Origin: an uncultured Clostridia bacterium
GTDB taxonomy: Bacteria; Bacillota; Clostridia; TANB77; CAG-508
NCBI GenBank assembly: GCA_947385375.1
Contig: CANDKR010000003.1
Coordinates: 62,001-126,000 of the forward strand
DNA: 64,000 nt
Direction: 5' to 3'
Each line of letters starts with the position of its first letter. Position 1 is the first letter of the stretch. Shown here piece after piece: positions 1-8,703 of this stretch. A model generated the notes under the pieces. That model did no database searches, was not told the origin of the DNA, and saw only the letters and a list, made by a program, of their open reading frames with translations. A program made the translations under genes and the position numbers.

Positions 1-125
1 ATGTTTTATTAAATAAACATAGAGGAAATTTTGGAGCAGATAAGCAAACAAGATGGTTCTATACTAATGAGAAATACGATAGAGAATTTGACGAGAGAGC
101 AGATAGAAACCAATATCGATTATAA
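1..125 (+). CDS. C-terminal end of an unidentified protein (partial)
   Basis: An open frame enters the window (codons start at base 3) and ends at TAA 123-125, 13 bases before the dxr start. The visible tail is about 40 residues, hydrophilic and rich in Arg, Asp and aromatic residues, ending ...DRNQYRL. It does not look like the end of CdsA, which often precedes dxr. The product cannot be identified from this fragment. The short spacing suggests co-transcription with dxr. Confidence 0.5.
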   Translation, partial: VLLNKHRGNFGADKQTRWFYTNEKYDREFDERADRNQYRL

Positions 126-138
126 TAAGGAGATTTAT

Positions 139-1284
139 ATGTCAAAAAGTGTAGCTATTTTTGGTTCAACAGGTTCAATAGGTGATAGTACTTTAAATGT
201 AGTAAGAGAAAATCCTGAATTATTTAATGTAGTAACATTAGTAGCCGGAAAGAATATAAAGAAATTATTAGAACAAATAGATGAATTTAAGCCCCAAAAT
301 GTATATATAATAGATAAAGAAAATGCAGATATTATAAAAGAAAAATATAGTAATCTTAATATATACTATGGCGATGAAGGAATGGAAGAAATATCTAATT
401 TAGTAGATTTTGATATTTCAGTTTCTGCTTTAGTTGGTATTGCTGGTTTGAAGCCAACATATAATATGATAAAACATGGTAAGACTGTGGCACTTGCAAA
501 TAAAGAGGTTTTGGTTGCAGGTGGAGAGCTTATTATGCAAGAAGCTAAGAGAAGTGGTTCTAAACTTCTTACAGTTGACAGCGAGCATAGTGCAATAATG
601 CAATGTTTAAATGGTGAAAGTAGTAATCCAATAGATAAGATACTATTAACAGCATCAGGTGGACCATTTTTTGATAAAGAAATAACAGATAAAATCACAG
701 TTGCAGATGCTTTAAATCACCCAACTTGGAATATGGGTAAAAAAGTTACAATTGATTCTTCAACAATGATGAATAAAGGTTTTGAAGTTATAGAAGCAAA
801 GTGGCTATTTGACGTAGAGCCTAGTCAAATAGAAGTAGTAGTTCACAGAAAGAGTTTGGTTCATTCTATGGTACAATACAAAGATGGAACTATAATGGCA
901 AATATTGGACCAAAATCAATGCAAATTCCAATTGCTTATGCACTTAACTTTCCAAATAGATTGGCTAATAATATTGAAAATCTAGATTTATTTGAAGTAG
1001 TGGATTTAAAATTTGAGAAGCCAGATTTAGAGAAATTCAAATGCTTGAAACTTGCATATAAGGCAATAGAAAAAGGACATCCTTATCAAGTTATTTTAAA
1101 TGCAGCAGATGAGGTCTTAGTTGACGCATTTCTTGAAGGAAAAATAAAGTATACAGACATTCCTTTAGGCATTGAAAAAATGATGGATATGTATGAGTAT
1201 AAAGAGCTTAAGACAGTAGACGAAATTTTGGAATTTGATAAAGAGATAAAAGAAAAGACAAGGAAACTTGTAGAAAATATGTAA
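139..1284 (+). CDS. dxr: 1-deoxy-D-xylulose 5-phosphate reductoisomerase
   Basis: Converts DXP to 2-C-methyl-D-erythritol 4-phosphate with NADPH, the committed step of the MEP isoprenoid pathway, in the cytosol. The N-terminal NADPH motif GSTGSIGDSTL, the SGGPF loop, the HPTWNMGKKVTIDSSTMMNKG segment and the HRKSLVHSMVQ segment are all present. I chose ATG 139 over upstream in-frame codons because AAGGAG lies just before it and the family begins right before the Rossmann strand (KSVAIFGSTG). The result is 381 residues, normal for the family. ispF, ispE and ispD of the same pathway lie at 25.7-27.7 kb in this window. Confidence 0.97.
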   Translation: MSKSVAIFGSTGSIGDSTLNVVRENPELFNVVTLVAGKNIKKLLEQIDEFKPQNVYIIDKENADIIKEKYSNLNIYYGDEGMEEISNLVDFDISVSALVGIAGLKPTYNMIKHGKTVALANKEVLVAGGELIMQEAKRSGSKLLTVDSEHSAIMQCLNGESSNPIDKILLTASGGPFFDKEITDKITVADALNHPTWNMGKKVTIDSSTMMNKGFEVIEAKWLFDVEPSQIEVVVHRKSLVHSMVQYKDGTIMANIGPKSMQIPIAYALNFPNRLANNIENLDLFEVVDLKFEKPDLEKFKCLKLAYKAIEKGHPYQVILNAADEVLVDAFLEGKIKYTDIPLGIEKMMDMYEYKELKTVDEILEFDKEIKEKTRKLVENM

Positions 1285-1292
1285 AAAAGTTA

Positions 1293-1341
1293 AATAGAAA
1301 AAAGATTTTAATAAAAGTTTAAATCTTTTTTCTATTTTTTT
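1293..1341 (+). terminator. Rho-independent terminator after dxr
   Basis: An A-rich arm starting AATAGAAAAAAGATTT pairs with a T-rich arm ending AAATCTTTTTTCTATT and is followed by a T run. It ends the dxr transcript. Confidence 0.8.
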
Positions 1342-1381
1342 AGGTTATAATGAAAAACGTCGACTTTTTTATTGTTTTACT

Positions 1382-1409
1382 TTATTAAAAGCTAGATATG
1401 TGATATAAT
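1382..1409 (+). promoter_or_regulatory. Sigma-A type promoter for the 1441 gene pair
   Basis: TTATTA, a 16-base spacer, then TATAAT preceded by TG (extended -10). It lies about 30 bases upstream of the 1441 start. Confidence 0.55.
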
Positions 1410-1440
1410 ATAACGGATTACAAAAAGGAAGCGGTATAAA

Positions 1441-2277
1441 ATGGGTGATTTAAATAGAAAAAAATTAGAAAATTCTCAAAATATGCAATTTGCACGAGAG
1501 TATTTGTCAAAAACAAAGTTTTCAAAGAAAATTGCAACACATCCAAGATTTGATTCAATTTTGTGGAAGATTAGTAGTTTGATGAGAAAAGCTGGAGTCA
1601 AAGCTTTTTCAGAGGAAGGACTTTCTTTCTTGAATTCAATTTTGGTAGTAGCAAAAGATGGAAGCTTGGTTATGCTTGAAAATAAAGATCAAAACGATTT
1701 TGTAACTAGTATCAAATACTATTTTGATGAAAACGATATGACTCTTAAAAGAATTGTATGTGATAAAAATCGTGATGATTCGGAAACAACCACAATTAGT
1801 ACATATGATGATGACGGTATAGAAGTAAGTTCAATGTTAGAGCAAAGAATAATAGATGGTAGTAAATTTTATAGTAATTCTACTAGAGTGCCTAGTAGGA
1901 TAAATATGATTAATATACAAAGAATTTCAGAGCGTGACGGCGAAAGACATGTGTTAGCAGATGTTATGCAGATTAGAGCTATGGCTGTTGCTTATGAAGA
2001 TTTAGTTCCGACCGCAGATGAAATTGACCCACTTGATGTAGTACATTTATTTTCTTTTGGAGTGCCACCACTATATAGGGATTTAGACAAAGAAGAGTTA
2101 GCTATAATAAAAGAATGTGATGGTGAGGTATTTCCATTAGATGAAGAACATAATGTGGAATTATTAATGGATTACATAGAGAGAAATAAGTTTTACGGAA
2201 GAAGTAGAAGATTTGAAGGTGCTCTTGCAAGATACTTAGACATAGAAGATAGAATTCAAGACGGCGAGCAGTTGTAA
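1441..2277 (+). CDS. Conserved-looking protein of unknown function
   Basis: 278 residues, soluble, without signal peptide or membrane segment. I do not recognise the family. The start is supported by AAGGAAG ahead of ATG 1441. The centre (about residues 100-150) is acidic and Ser/Thr-rich (DDSETTTIST, TYDDDGIEVSS). The C-terminal third is charged, with a VHLFSFGVPPLYRDLDKEE segment. A second unknown gene follows 30 bases downstream with its own RBS, so the two probably form an operon. Composition matches the native genes and CGG is not used in frame. Confidence 0.7.
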   Translation: MGDLNRKKLENSQNMQFAREYLSKTKFSKKIATHPRFDSILWKISSLMRKAGVKAFSEEGLSFLNSILVVAKDGSLVMLENKDQNDFVTSIKYYFDENDMTLKRIVCDKNRDDSETTTISTYDDDGIEVSSMLEQRIIDGSKFYSNSTRVPSRINMINIQRISERDGERHVLADVMQIRAMAVAYEDLVPTADEIDPLDVVHLFSFGVPPLYRDLDKEELAIIKECDGEVFPLDEEHNVELLMDYIERNKFYGRSRRFEGALARYLDIEDRIQDGEQL

Positions 2278-2307
2278 TAATAAATAAACGATTAGAAAGG
2301 TAATAGT

Positions 2308-3093
2308 ATGCTTGCAAATTATCATTTGACTGAAAATAAATTTTTGCCTAATATTTTGAGTGTTGGGCTAATTCCGCAGCAAGGGAAAAGAAGTAATTTA
2401 ATAGGAGACCACAAAAAAGCAATATTTTATTCTAAAGGTTATGAAGGCGTAATTGCTATGTTTTTTATGATGATTGAAAGGTTTGTTGAATATAGAGGAG
2501 ATTATGGAGATATACATATTGATGCATATAAAGCATTTATGGAAATGGCTAGAAAAAGACAAGAGCAGGGATTGGTAATAAATCAAACATTGGAAAATGC
2601 TATCAATCGTGAAAAAAGAATTATTGATGTTATTAATGCAGTTAGAAGTAGTGAAGACTGGAGGAGCTTTTTAGGAGAAGGAGTTTGTTTGAGACTTGAT
2701 AATGTGCAAGAAGAAAATGTTGAGGCTTCTGAATTTACTTTTTATAATTCTTGGACTACTTTAAGTGTTCCACCAAAAGATATTAGTGTAGTGGTTTTAA
2801 GAAATAGAGAAACAGGTGCACAATTGACTTCTAAATATAATATAATTGATTATTTTGTTAGTAAAACGCCTTTGGATAGTATGAGAAAACTTTTATATGA
2901 TACTGATGCCAAAGAAAGTAAAAGAGAATCACATTTATTATGGCAAATAATGTCTAGGTATTATTCTGACAATGAAGATAGTATTAGAACATTTTATAGA
3001 AATTATGATATTGGAGAAGTGCCTCTTGCAATGTACTTGAATATAGAAAATGGTAGATTAAGAGGTAGAAATGAAGGAGGACTAAATAGATAG
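2308..3093 (+). CDS. Unknown protein with an ADP-ribosyltransferase-like N-terminus (tentative)
   Basis: 261 residues starting at ATG 2308 with GAAAGG upstream. The first 45 residues read YHLTENKFLPNILSVGLIPQ, then G, then LIGDHKKAIFYSKG. This His...GL-P...F-S pattern is typical of small ART/RNA 2'-phosphotransferase-like folds, in which the start of the domain forms the NAD pocket. I have not confirmed a catalytic Glu. It is the second gene of an operon with 1441-2277 and precedes a KilA-N protein. The function is not established; the fold assignment is inference from a short motif. Confidence 0.6.
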   Translation: MLANYHLTENKFLPNILSVGLIPQQGKRSNLIGDHKKAIFYSKGYEGVIAMFFMMIERFVEYRGDYGDIHIDAYKAFMEMARKRQEQGLVINQTLENAINREKRIIDVINAVRSSEDWRSFLGEGVCLRLDNVQEENVEASEFTFYNSWTTLSVPPKDISVVVLRNRETGAQLTSKYNIIDYFVSKTPLDSMRKLLYDTDAKESKRESHLLWQIMSRYYSDNEDSIRTFYRNYDIGEVPLAMYLNIENGRLRGRNEGGLNR

Positions 3094-3142
3094 GAGAAAT
3101 ATTAAATGAAAAAATAATTAATAAGAAGTGAGGTGAAATGGA

Positions 3143-3988
3143 CTGAAAAATAAAATTATTGAAGTTCAAAATATAAATATAAATGTAACAAATATAAATG
3201 AAAAAGATTATATTTGTATTTCTGATATTGCAAAAGCTAAAAGTGATAAGTCTCGTGCTGCTGATGTTATAAGAAATTGGTTGCGTAATAGAAGTACATT
3301 AGATTTTTTAACTGCTTGGGAAGAATTGTACAATCCAAATTTTAAAGTGTTCGAATCTGAACACTTTAGAAAGCAAGTAGGTTTATTAACTTTTACACCA
3401 AGTGTTACAGAATGGTGTGAAAGAACAAATGCTATAGGTATGTATTCTAAAATGGGTAAATATGGTGGAACATATGCACATAAAGATATTGCATTTGAAT
3501 TTGCATCAGCAATTAGCCCTGTTTTTAAATTGTATTTAATAAAAGAATTTGAACGATTAAAAGAGCTAGAGAATCAAAATCGAGAGTGGGATGTAAAGAG
3601 AATCTTAACAAAGAATAATTATTTAATACATACAGATGCAATTAAAAATTACATATTGCCAGATAATGATTACTATAAGAATAAAGAGTGGTTAAAATAT
3701 GCAGAAGAAGCGGATATTTTAAATGTTGCTATTTTTAATACAACTGCTAAAAGATGGAGAGAGCTTAATCCTGATTTAGCAAAAACTTGTAATGTTAGAG
3801 ATTATGCAACAATTAATGAATTAACGGTATTATCTAATTTAGAGTCGCATAATGCAGAGTTGATTAAAGAAGGAAAAAGTAAAGAAGCAAGATTTGAAAT
3901 GTTAAGTAAAATTGCAAAATATCAATTAGATATACTTAACAATGCTGAAAAAATAAAATTATTAGGAAGTGAGAATGATGGAAAATAA
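3143..3988 (+). CDS. KilA-N domain protein, probable CTG start
   Basis: Phage-type DNA-binding KilA-N protein. The domain starts YICISDIAKAKSD..., runs through WLRNRSTLDFL and ends near residue 150. No ATG, GTG or TTG lies at the right N-terminus: the first TTG in frame (3281) would cut off the first 46 residues of the domain. CTG 3143 lies 7 bases after GAGGTG and gives MKNKIIEVQNINI, a usual start for this family, so I use it (281 residues). The gene overlaps rbgA by about 11 bases. KilA-N genes are common in phages and as domesticated chromosomal copies. Target unknown. Confidence 0.8.
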   Translation: MKNKIIEVQNININVTNINEKDYICISDIAKAKSDKSRAADVIRNWLRNRSTLDFLTAWEELYNPNFKVFESEHFRKQVGLLTFTPSVTEWCERTNAIGMYSKMGKYGGTYAHKDIAFEFASAISPVFKLYLIKEFERLKELENQNREWDVKRILTKNNYLIHTDAIKNYILPDNDYYKNKEWLKYAEEADILNVAIFNTTAKRWRELNPDLAKTCNVRDYATINELTVLSNLESHNAELIKEGKSKEARFEMLSKIAKYQLDILNNAEKIKLLGSENDGK

Positions 3989-4853
3989 ACTAAATATCAA
4001 TTTTTATCCTGGGCATATGGCGAAGGCTAGACGTCAGATAATTGAGGATTTGAAGTTAATAGATGTTGTTATTGAGCTATTAGATAGCAGGATACCAGTT
4101 GCTAGTAGAAATCCTGATATTGCAGAGATAACAAAGAATAAGAAGAGGATAATATTACTTAATAAAAGTGATTTGTCTGACGATAAAGTAAATCAAAAGT
4201 GGCTGGATAAGCTTTCTAAAGAAGCGCCAACATTACTTACAGATTCTAATTCAGGAAAAGGAATAGATAAAGTAGTTAAGAAGATAGACGAAATTATGGA
4301 AGAGGAGAAGCAAAGACAAGCAGCACGTGGTAGAGTTAATAAGACAATTAGAGTTATGATATTAGGTATTCCTAATGTTGGTAAGTCATCTTTCATAAAT
4401 AGAATTTCTAAGAAAACAACTATGGAAGTTGGTAATAGACCAGGAGTTACTAAACAAAAACAATGGATAAGGATTAGTAAAACTCAGGAACTATTAGACA
4501 CACCAGGTGTTTTATGGCCAAAATTTGAGAGCCAAGAGATAGCTTTAAATTTAGCTTTTACAGGTACAATAAAAGATGATTTAATTGAAAGAGTAGAAGT
4601 TGCCTTTGAGCTTTTAAAAATATTGGAAAACGATTATTTGAGTAACTTGAAAGAAAGATATAAAATATCTGATGATGAATATGAAACTTTAAAAGATACT
4701 GCAAATCCAACTTATGAACTTATGAGATTGATAGGTAAGAAAAGAGGAGCTTTAGTTTCAGGTGGAAATGTAGATGATGAAAAAACAGCTAGAATTATAT
4801 TAGATGATTTTAGAAATTGTAAAATAGGTAAGATTAGTTTAGAAAAACCATAG
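3978..4853 (+). CDS. rbgA: Ribosome biogenesis GTPase A (YlqF/RbgA family)
   Basis: Circularly permuted GTPase needed for late 50S subunit assembly. The start INFYPGHMAKARRQI is the family signature. The permuted order is visible: G4 (LLNKSDL) comes before G1 (GIPNVGKSSFINRI) and G3 (DTPGVLWPK), with the C-terminal RNA-binding domain after them. ATG 3975 and ATG 3978 are both possible; AGGAAG favours 3978. About 291 residues, normal length. The start lies inside the end of the KilA-N gene, and mrnC, another ribosome-maturation gene, follows 9 bases later. Confidence 0.95.
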   Translation: MENKLNINFYPGHMAKARRQIIEDLKLIDVVIELLDSRIPVASRNPDIAEITKNKKRIILLNKSDLSDDKVNQKWLDKLSKEAPTLLTDSNSGKGIDKVVKKIDEIMEEEKQRQAARGRVNKTIRVMILGIPNVGKSSFINRISKKTTMEVGNRPGVTKQKQWIRISKTQELLDTPGVLWPKFESQEIALNLAFTGTIKDDLIERVEVAFELLKILENDYLSNLKERYKISDDEYETLKDTANPTYELMRLIGKKRGALVSGGNVDDEKTARIILDDFRNCKIGKISLEKP

Positions 4854-4862
4854 GAGATAACA

Positions 4863-5255
4863 GTGGAATTTATTAAAAGAAGTAAAAAAATAGAAGAAGT
4901 AAATATGCTTTCGCCTTTAGTGTGGGCATATGTTGGAGATAGTGTTTATGAGATGTTTGTTAGAACAAATTTAGTAAATTTTTCAAATGCGAAGCCACAT
5001 AAGCTACATTTAGAATCAATAAAATATGTTAAGGCAAAGGCACAGGCAGAGACTTTGCAAAAAATATATGATAACTTAACAGATAAAGAAAAAGAAATTG
5101 TGAGACGTGGAAGAAATACAGAAAATCATCATGTAGCCAAAAATGCAAATGTGGCAGATTACGCTAAATCAACAGCGTTTGAAGCTTTGATTGGATATTT
5201 GTATTTGACTTATCAAGATGAACGATTAGCAGAAGTTTTGGAAATGTGTAAGTAA
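4863..5255 (+). CDS. mrnC: Mini-ribonuclease III
   Basis: Matures the ends of 23S rRNA precursor as a homodimer. It is a RNase III catalytic domain without the dsRNA-binding domain. LSPLVWAYVGDSVYE contains the first acidic catalytic signature and TAFEALIGYLYL the second. GTG 4863 follows TAGGAG by six bases. 130 residues is typical. In many Firmicutes mrnC sits beside cysS; here it follows rbgA. Confidence 0.93.
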   Translation: MEFIKRSKKIEEVNMLSPLVWAYVGDSVYEMFVRTNLVNFSNAKPHKLHLESIKYVKAKAQAETLQKIYDNLTDKEKEIVRRGRNTENHHVAKNANVADYAKSTAFEALIGYLYLTYQDERLAEVLEMCK

Positions 5256-5262
5256 AAATAAA

Positions 5263-5291
5263 AAGACACAAGTTTTTCTTGTATCTTTATT
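5263..5291. terminator. Bidirectional terminator between mrnC and tRNA-Glu
   Basis: AAGACACAAG-TTTTT-CTTGTATCTT hairpin with T-rich flanks on both strands. It can end both mrnC (+) and the tRNA transcript (-). Confidence 0.65.
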
Positions 5292-5292
5292 G

Positions 5293-5367
5293 TGGTGACC
5301 CCTACGGGAATCGAACCCATGATTCCACCTTGAGAGGGTGGCGTCTTAACCGCTTGACCAAGGGGCC
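5293..5367 (-). tRNA. tRNA-Glu (anticodon CUC)
   Basis: On the minus strand the cloverleaf reads: acceptor GGCCCCT paired with AGGGGTC, D arm with GGTCAAGCGGTTAAGAC, anticodon stem CCACC/GGTGG, a seven-base loop CTCTCAA giving anticodon CTC, T arm with GGTTCGAATCCC, discriminator A and an encoded CCA end. The anticodon loop has normal size. The CUC anticodon reads GAG; a UUC isoacceptor must lie elsewhere. Confidence 0.95.
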
Positions 5368-5380
5368 AGTTAACTATTTA

Positions 5381-5409
5381 TTTATACCATATTTTCTAAG
5401 ATTAGTCAA
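5381..5409 (-). promoter_or_regulatory. Promoter for tRNA-Glu
   Basis: On the minus strand: TTGACT, 17-base spacer, TATAAA, just upstream of the tRNA. Confidence 0.7.
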
Positions 5410-5467
5410 GGATTTATATGTATTTTATAATTTTAAATAAAGTTTTTTATAAGAAGAGGAGAAGATT

Positions 5468-6085
5468 ATGAAAATATTATACGCAACTAGTAATAAAAGA
5501 AAGCTTGCAGAGCTTAATAAAATTATTAGACTAGAAGGCTTAGAAGCAGAGGTTATTACTTTACAAGATATTAATTTTAATGAAGAGATAGTAGAAGATG
5601 GTGAGACATTTGAAGAAAATTCAGAAATAAAAGCAAGAGCTATCAAAGAGTTTTGTGATAAAAACAATATTGATTATGAAATTATTATTGCAGATGATGG
5701 TGGTATGTGTGTTGATTGTTTAAATGGCAGACCTGGTGTATATTCTGCAAGATTTGCAGGAGAGCATGCTACACAAGAACAAATTTTAAATAAGCTTTTA
5801 GAGGAAATGAAAGCTTTTCCAAATGAAGAGGAGAGAACTTCTACTTTTGTATGTGTACTTTTTGGAATTCTAAAAGACGGAAGAACAATAGTAAAAAGAG
5901 GAGAGACACATGGTCGTATAACAGACAAGATTTCAAAATTAGGTGGTCTTACTTATAATCCTGTATTTGTTCCAGATGGTTTTGATAAAACAGTTGTAGA
6001 AATGTCTGACGAAGAATTTAAAAATGTACATAATCATAGAATGGCAGCTTTAGAAGGAATATTTGCAGAACTAAAAAAGATGTAA
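5468..6085 (+). CDS. rdgB: XTP/dITP diphosphatase (HAM1 family)
   Basis: Hydrolyses non-canonical purine triphosphates (XTP, dITP) to monophosphates, keeping them out of DNA and RNA. The N-terminus ILYATSNKRKLAELNKI is the substrate-binding signature; IADDGGMCVDCLNGRPGVYSARFAG holds the metal and base-recognition residues; YNPVFVPDG follows. 205 residues, RBS GAGGAG before ATG 5468. It is convergent with recN across a shared terminator. Confidence 0.94.
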   Translation: MKILYATSNKRKLAELNKIIRLEGLEAEVITLQDINFNEEIVEDGETFEENSEIKARAIKEFCDKNNIDYEIIIADDGGMCVDCLNGRPGVYSARFAGEHATQEQILNKLLEEMKAFPNEEERTSTFVCVLFGILKDGRTIVKRGETHGRITDKISKLGGLTYNPVFVPDGFDKTVVEMSDEEFKNVHNHRMAALEGIFAELKKM

Positions 6086-6086
6086 G

Positions 6087-6128
6087 AAAAATAGCTTTGT
6101 AATTTGGTAAGGTTACAAAGCTATTTTT
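6087..6128. terminator. Bidirectional terminator between rdgB and recN
   Basis: AAAAATAGCTTTGTAA pairs perfectly with TTACAAAGCTATTTTT around a ten-base loop. The A and T runs serve both strands. Confidence 0.9.
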
Positions 6129-6155
6129 ATATGGTAAAATTTCAGTTAAACATTT

Positions 6156-7778
6156 TTATGCTGAACGAAGTTCTCTTGCATGCTCAAGTGCCGCATTTGT
6201 AAGTGTTCCGCTTGCAATACGAGCGATTTCCTTTATAGTTTCTTCTTCGTTCAAAGTTTTTATAGATGTTTTTGTTTTATTGTTTTCGGTATTTTTACTA
6301 ATAAAGTAATTGTAATCTCCTTTTGCTGCAATAGGAGCTAAGTGAGTTACGCAGATAACTTGGTGATTTTTAGAAATAGCTTTCATTTTTTCACCTACTT
6401 TATTTGCTGCTAAGCCACTAATACCAGTATCTATTTCGTCAAATATCATAACAGGGATTTTATCTACATTTGCAAGTACAGTTTTTATAGCTAGCATAAT
6501 ACGTGACATTTCACCACCAGAAGCTATTTTTATAAGTGGTTTTGCAGTTTCTCCAAGATTAGTAGAAATCATAAATTCTACTTTATCTAAACCAGTTTTG
6601 AAGAAAGTATTTTCTTCTAAGTTTACTGATATAGAGAATTTTGCATTTGGCATTTCTAGGTCTTTAAGTTCTACATTTATTTTATTTGAAAGTTCTTCTG
6701 CCTGCTTAGTTCTGATTTCATGAACTTTCTTTCCTATATCAAGCATTTGTCCTTCAACAACTTTAAGTTTTGATTTTAAAGAAGTTATATATTCGTCAAG
6801 GTTCTCAATTTCTTCAATTTCTTGTTTTATAGTTTTTCCATATTCTATAATTTCTGAAACATTGTTTCCATACTTTCTTTTTAAAGAGTAGATAAGGTCT
6901 AATCTTTCTTCAATATCACTTTGTTCGCTTTCATCAAAACAAGCATCGTTTGCAAAGCTTGAAACATCTCTTGAAAGTTCTTGTAAATCATAATATGAAC
7001 TTTTTAGTCTTTCTAGTGCTTCACTATATGAATTATCAAAACTCTCGATTTTTTCTAAAGAGTGAATAGCAGTAGAAATACCATCTATAACTGTGTTTGA
7101 AAGTTCATTGTCAGCGGTAATTAAGTTTTTTGAAATCTTTTCAGAATTTAATATAACTTGTCTACGAGCTTCTAATTCCTCTTCTTCATTTTCTTTAAGT
7201 TTTGCTTCAGAGATTTCATTTGATTGGTAATGTAATAAGTCAAGTTTGCGCATTTTTTCTTTATCGTCACCATAATTTTTACTAAGTTCCAATTTGATAT
7301 TTACATATTCTTCATATTGTTTAGAATAGTCAGCTAGTAGGTTAGAAAGTTCATTATTAGAATAACTGTCTAATAACTCAATATGAGAACTAACATCTAA
7401 AATAGACTGATTATCATTTTGACCATGAATATCAATAACATTTTTCATAAACTCTTTAAGTTCATTTACAGTAACCATTCTGCCATTAATTTTACAAAGG
7501 TTTCTACCATTAATATGTACTTCACGAGAGATAACAACATTTTCTTCTTCACAGAAATCATTATCAGGTAAGAAAAGTGAAAGTTCTACAAAAGAATAGT
7601 TTTCTCCATTTCTAATAATTTCTTTTGAAAATCTGCCACCACTTAATATTTGAAGTGAGTCTATAATAAGTGTTTTACCTGCACCAGTTTCACCTGTAAG
7701 TACATTAAAACCATTGTTTAAATCTATACTTAAATCATCAATAATTCCTATATTTTTGATATGTAAATTACAAATCAT
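6156..7778 (-). CDS. recN: DNA repair protein RecN
   Basis: SMC-like ATPase acting at double-strand breaks. It begins MICNLHIKNIGIIDDL, with Walker A GETGAGKT near residue 33, a long coiled-coil middle, the ABC signature ASGGEMSRIMLAIK, and Walker B VMIFDEIDTGISG. I chose the ATG at 7778 (GGAGGTG six bases before it) over the upstream in-frame ATG, which lacks an RBS. 540 residues, slightly shorter than the usual 550-575. It is divergent from sigK. A good promoter and a partial LexA-like sequence lie upstream. Confidence 0.95.
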   Translation of the reverse strand: MICNLHIKNIGIIDDLSIDLNNGFNVLTGETGAGKTLIIDSLQILSGGRFSKEIIRNGENYSFVELSLFLPDNDFCEEENVVISREVHINGRNLCKINGRMVTVNELKEFMKNVIDIHGQNDNQSILDVSSHIELLDSYSNNELSNLLADYSKQYEEYVNIKLELSKNYGDDKEKMRKLDLLHYQSNEISEAKLKENEEEELEARRQVILNSEKISKNLITADNELSNTVIDGISTAIHSLEKIESFDNSYSEALERLKSSYYDLQELSRDVSSFANDACFDESEQSDIEERLDLIYSLKRKYGNNVSEIIEYGKTIKQEIEEIENLDEYITSLKSKLKVVEGQMLDIGKKVHEIRTKQAEELSNKINVELKDLEMPNAKFSISVNLEENTFFKTGLDKVEFMISTNLGETAKPLIKIASGGEMSRIMLAIKTVLANVDKIPVMIFDEIDTGISGLAANKVGEKMKAISKNHQVICVTHLAPIAAKGDYNYFISKNTENNKTKTSIKTLNEEETIKEIARIASGTLTNAALEHARELRSA

Positions 7779-7811
7779 AATAAACACCTCCGAAAAACTG
7801 TTTGTACAATT

Positions 7812-7851
7812 ATTATACAACTAATTTTCTATTTGTCAATACATTTGTTCG
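7812..7851 (-). promoter_or_regulatory. recN promoter with possible LexA-like site
   Basis: On the minus strand TTGACA, 16-base spacer, TATAAT. Just upstream CGAACAAATGTATT matches most of the Gram-positive LexA consensus CGAACRNRYGTTYC but misses part of the right half. recN is an SOS gene in Bacillus, so the site is plausible but imperfect. Confidence 0.55.
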
Positions 7852-7925
7852 TAAAATATAAAAATTTTTTTAGGTCAGGCACAATAAAAAAATACGCACA
7901 TATAATTAAAGGTATGGAGGTGCGT

Positions 7926-8624
7926 ATGGTACTTTTATCTATTGAAGGTTTTATAAATTTTTTGATAAATGCAGTGCTTGGAGTGGGATATATAGGAAGT
8001 AGCAATTTATTTCCAGAGCCACTATCTAGTGAAGAAGAGAAAATGTATTTAGAAAAGATGATGGAGGGAGACCTTGAGGCTAGGAATATATTGATAGAGA
8101 GAAATTTAAGATTAGTTGCACATATTGCTAAAAAATATTCTTGGTCTAATTTAGAACAAGATGACCTCATATCTATTGGTACAATAGGTCTTATTAAAGG
8201 CATAAATAGCTTTAAAATAAATAAAAATATAAAGCTAGCTACATATACTGCTCGCTGTATTGAAAACGAAATTTTAATGATTTTGCGTTCGAGCAAGAAA
8301 ACAAATGCAGAAGTATTTTTAAACGAACCAATAGGAAAAGACAAAGACGACAATATTGTTACTTTGCAAGAAATATTAGAGAACAATGAGCGAAATATAG
8401 AAGACGAGGTAGACTTAAAATTAAAAATTAAGAAACTTTATGAGAAAATCAAGACAGTTCTTAAAAATAAAGAAAAATTTATAATAGAGCTTAGGTTTGG
8501 ATTAGATGGTAATAAGCCTAAAACACAAAAGGAAATAGCTGAAATGCTTAATATTAGCCGCTCTTATGTATCTCGAATAGAAACCAAAGCAATTGGAAAA
8601 CTTGCTAAAGAGATAAAAGAGTAA
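7926..8624 (+). CDS. sigK: RNA polymerase sporulation sigma factor SigK-like
   Basis: Late mother-cell sigma factor family. The hydrophobic start (LLSIEGFINFLINAVLGVGYI), then FPEPLSSEEEKMYLEKMMEGD and ARNILIERNLRLVAHIAKKY (region 2) match SigK/SigE. Region 2.4 and region 4 (ELRFGLDGNKPKTQKEIAEMLNISRSYVSRIETKA) are complete. ATG 7926 follows GGAGGTG closely; 232 residues, normal for SigK. No skin-type interruption is present. It implies an endospore-forming lineage, in keeping with the BofC-like gene at 56177. Confidence 0.85.
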   Translation: MVLLSIEGFINFLINAVLGVGYIGSSNLFPEPLSSEEEKMYLEKMMEGDLEARNILIERNLRLVAHIAKKYSWSNLEQDDLISIGTIGLIKGINSFKINKNIKLATYTARCIENEILMILRSSKKTNAEVFLNEPIGKDKDDNIVTLQEILENNERNIEDEVDLKLKIKKLYEKIKTVLKNKEKFIIELRFGLDGNKPKTQKEIAEMLNISRSYVSRIETKAIGKLAKEIKE

Positions 8625-8626
8625 AT

Positions 8627-8655
8627 TTGAATATTTAGTCAAAAGGTGGTATAAT
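8627..8655 (+). promoter_or_regulatory. Promoter of the 8704 cassette gene
   Basis: TTGAAT, 17-base spacer, TATAAT, then a short leader with TTGGAGG before ATG 8704. Confidence 0.7.
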
Positions 8656-8703
8656 TAAAGGTGAAATACTCTCTTAAGAGAGATTAATTGGAGGTTAACG
8701 ACT

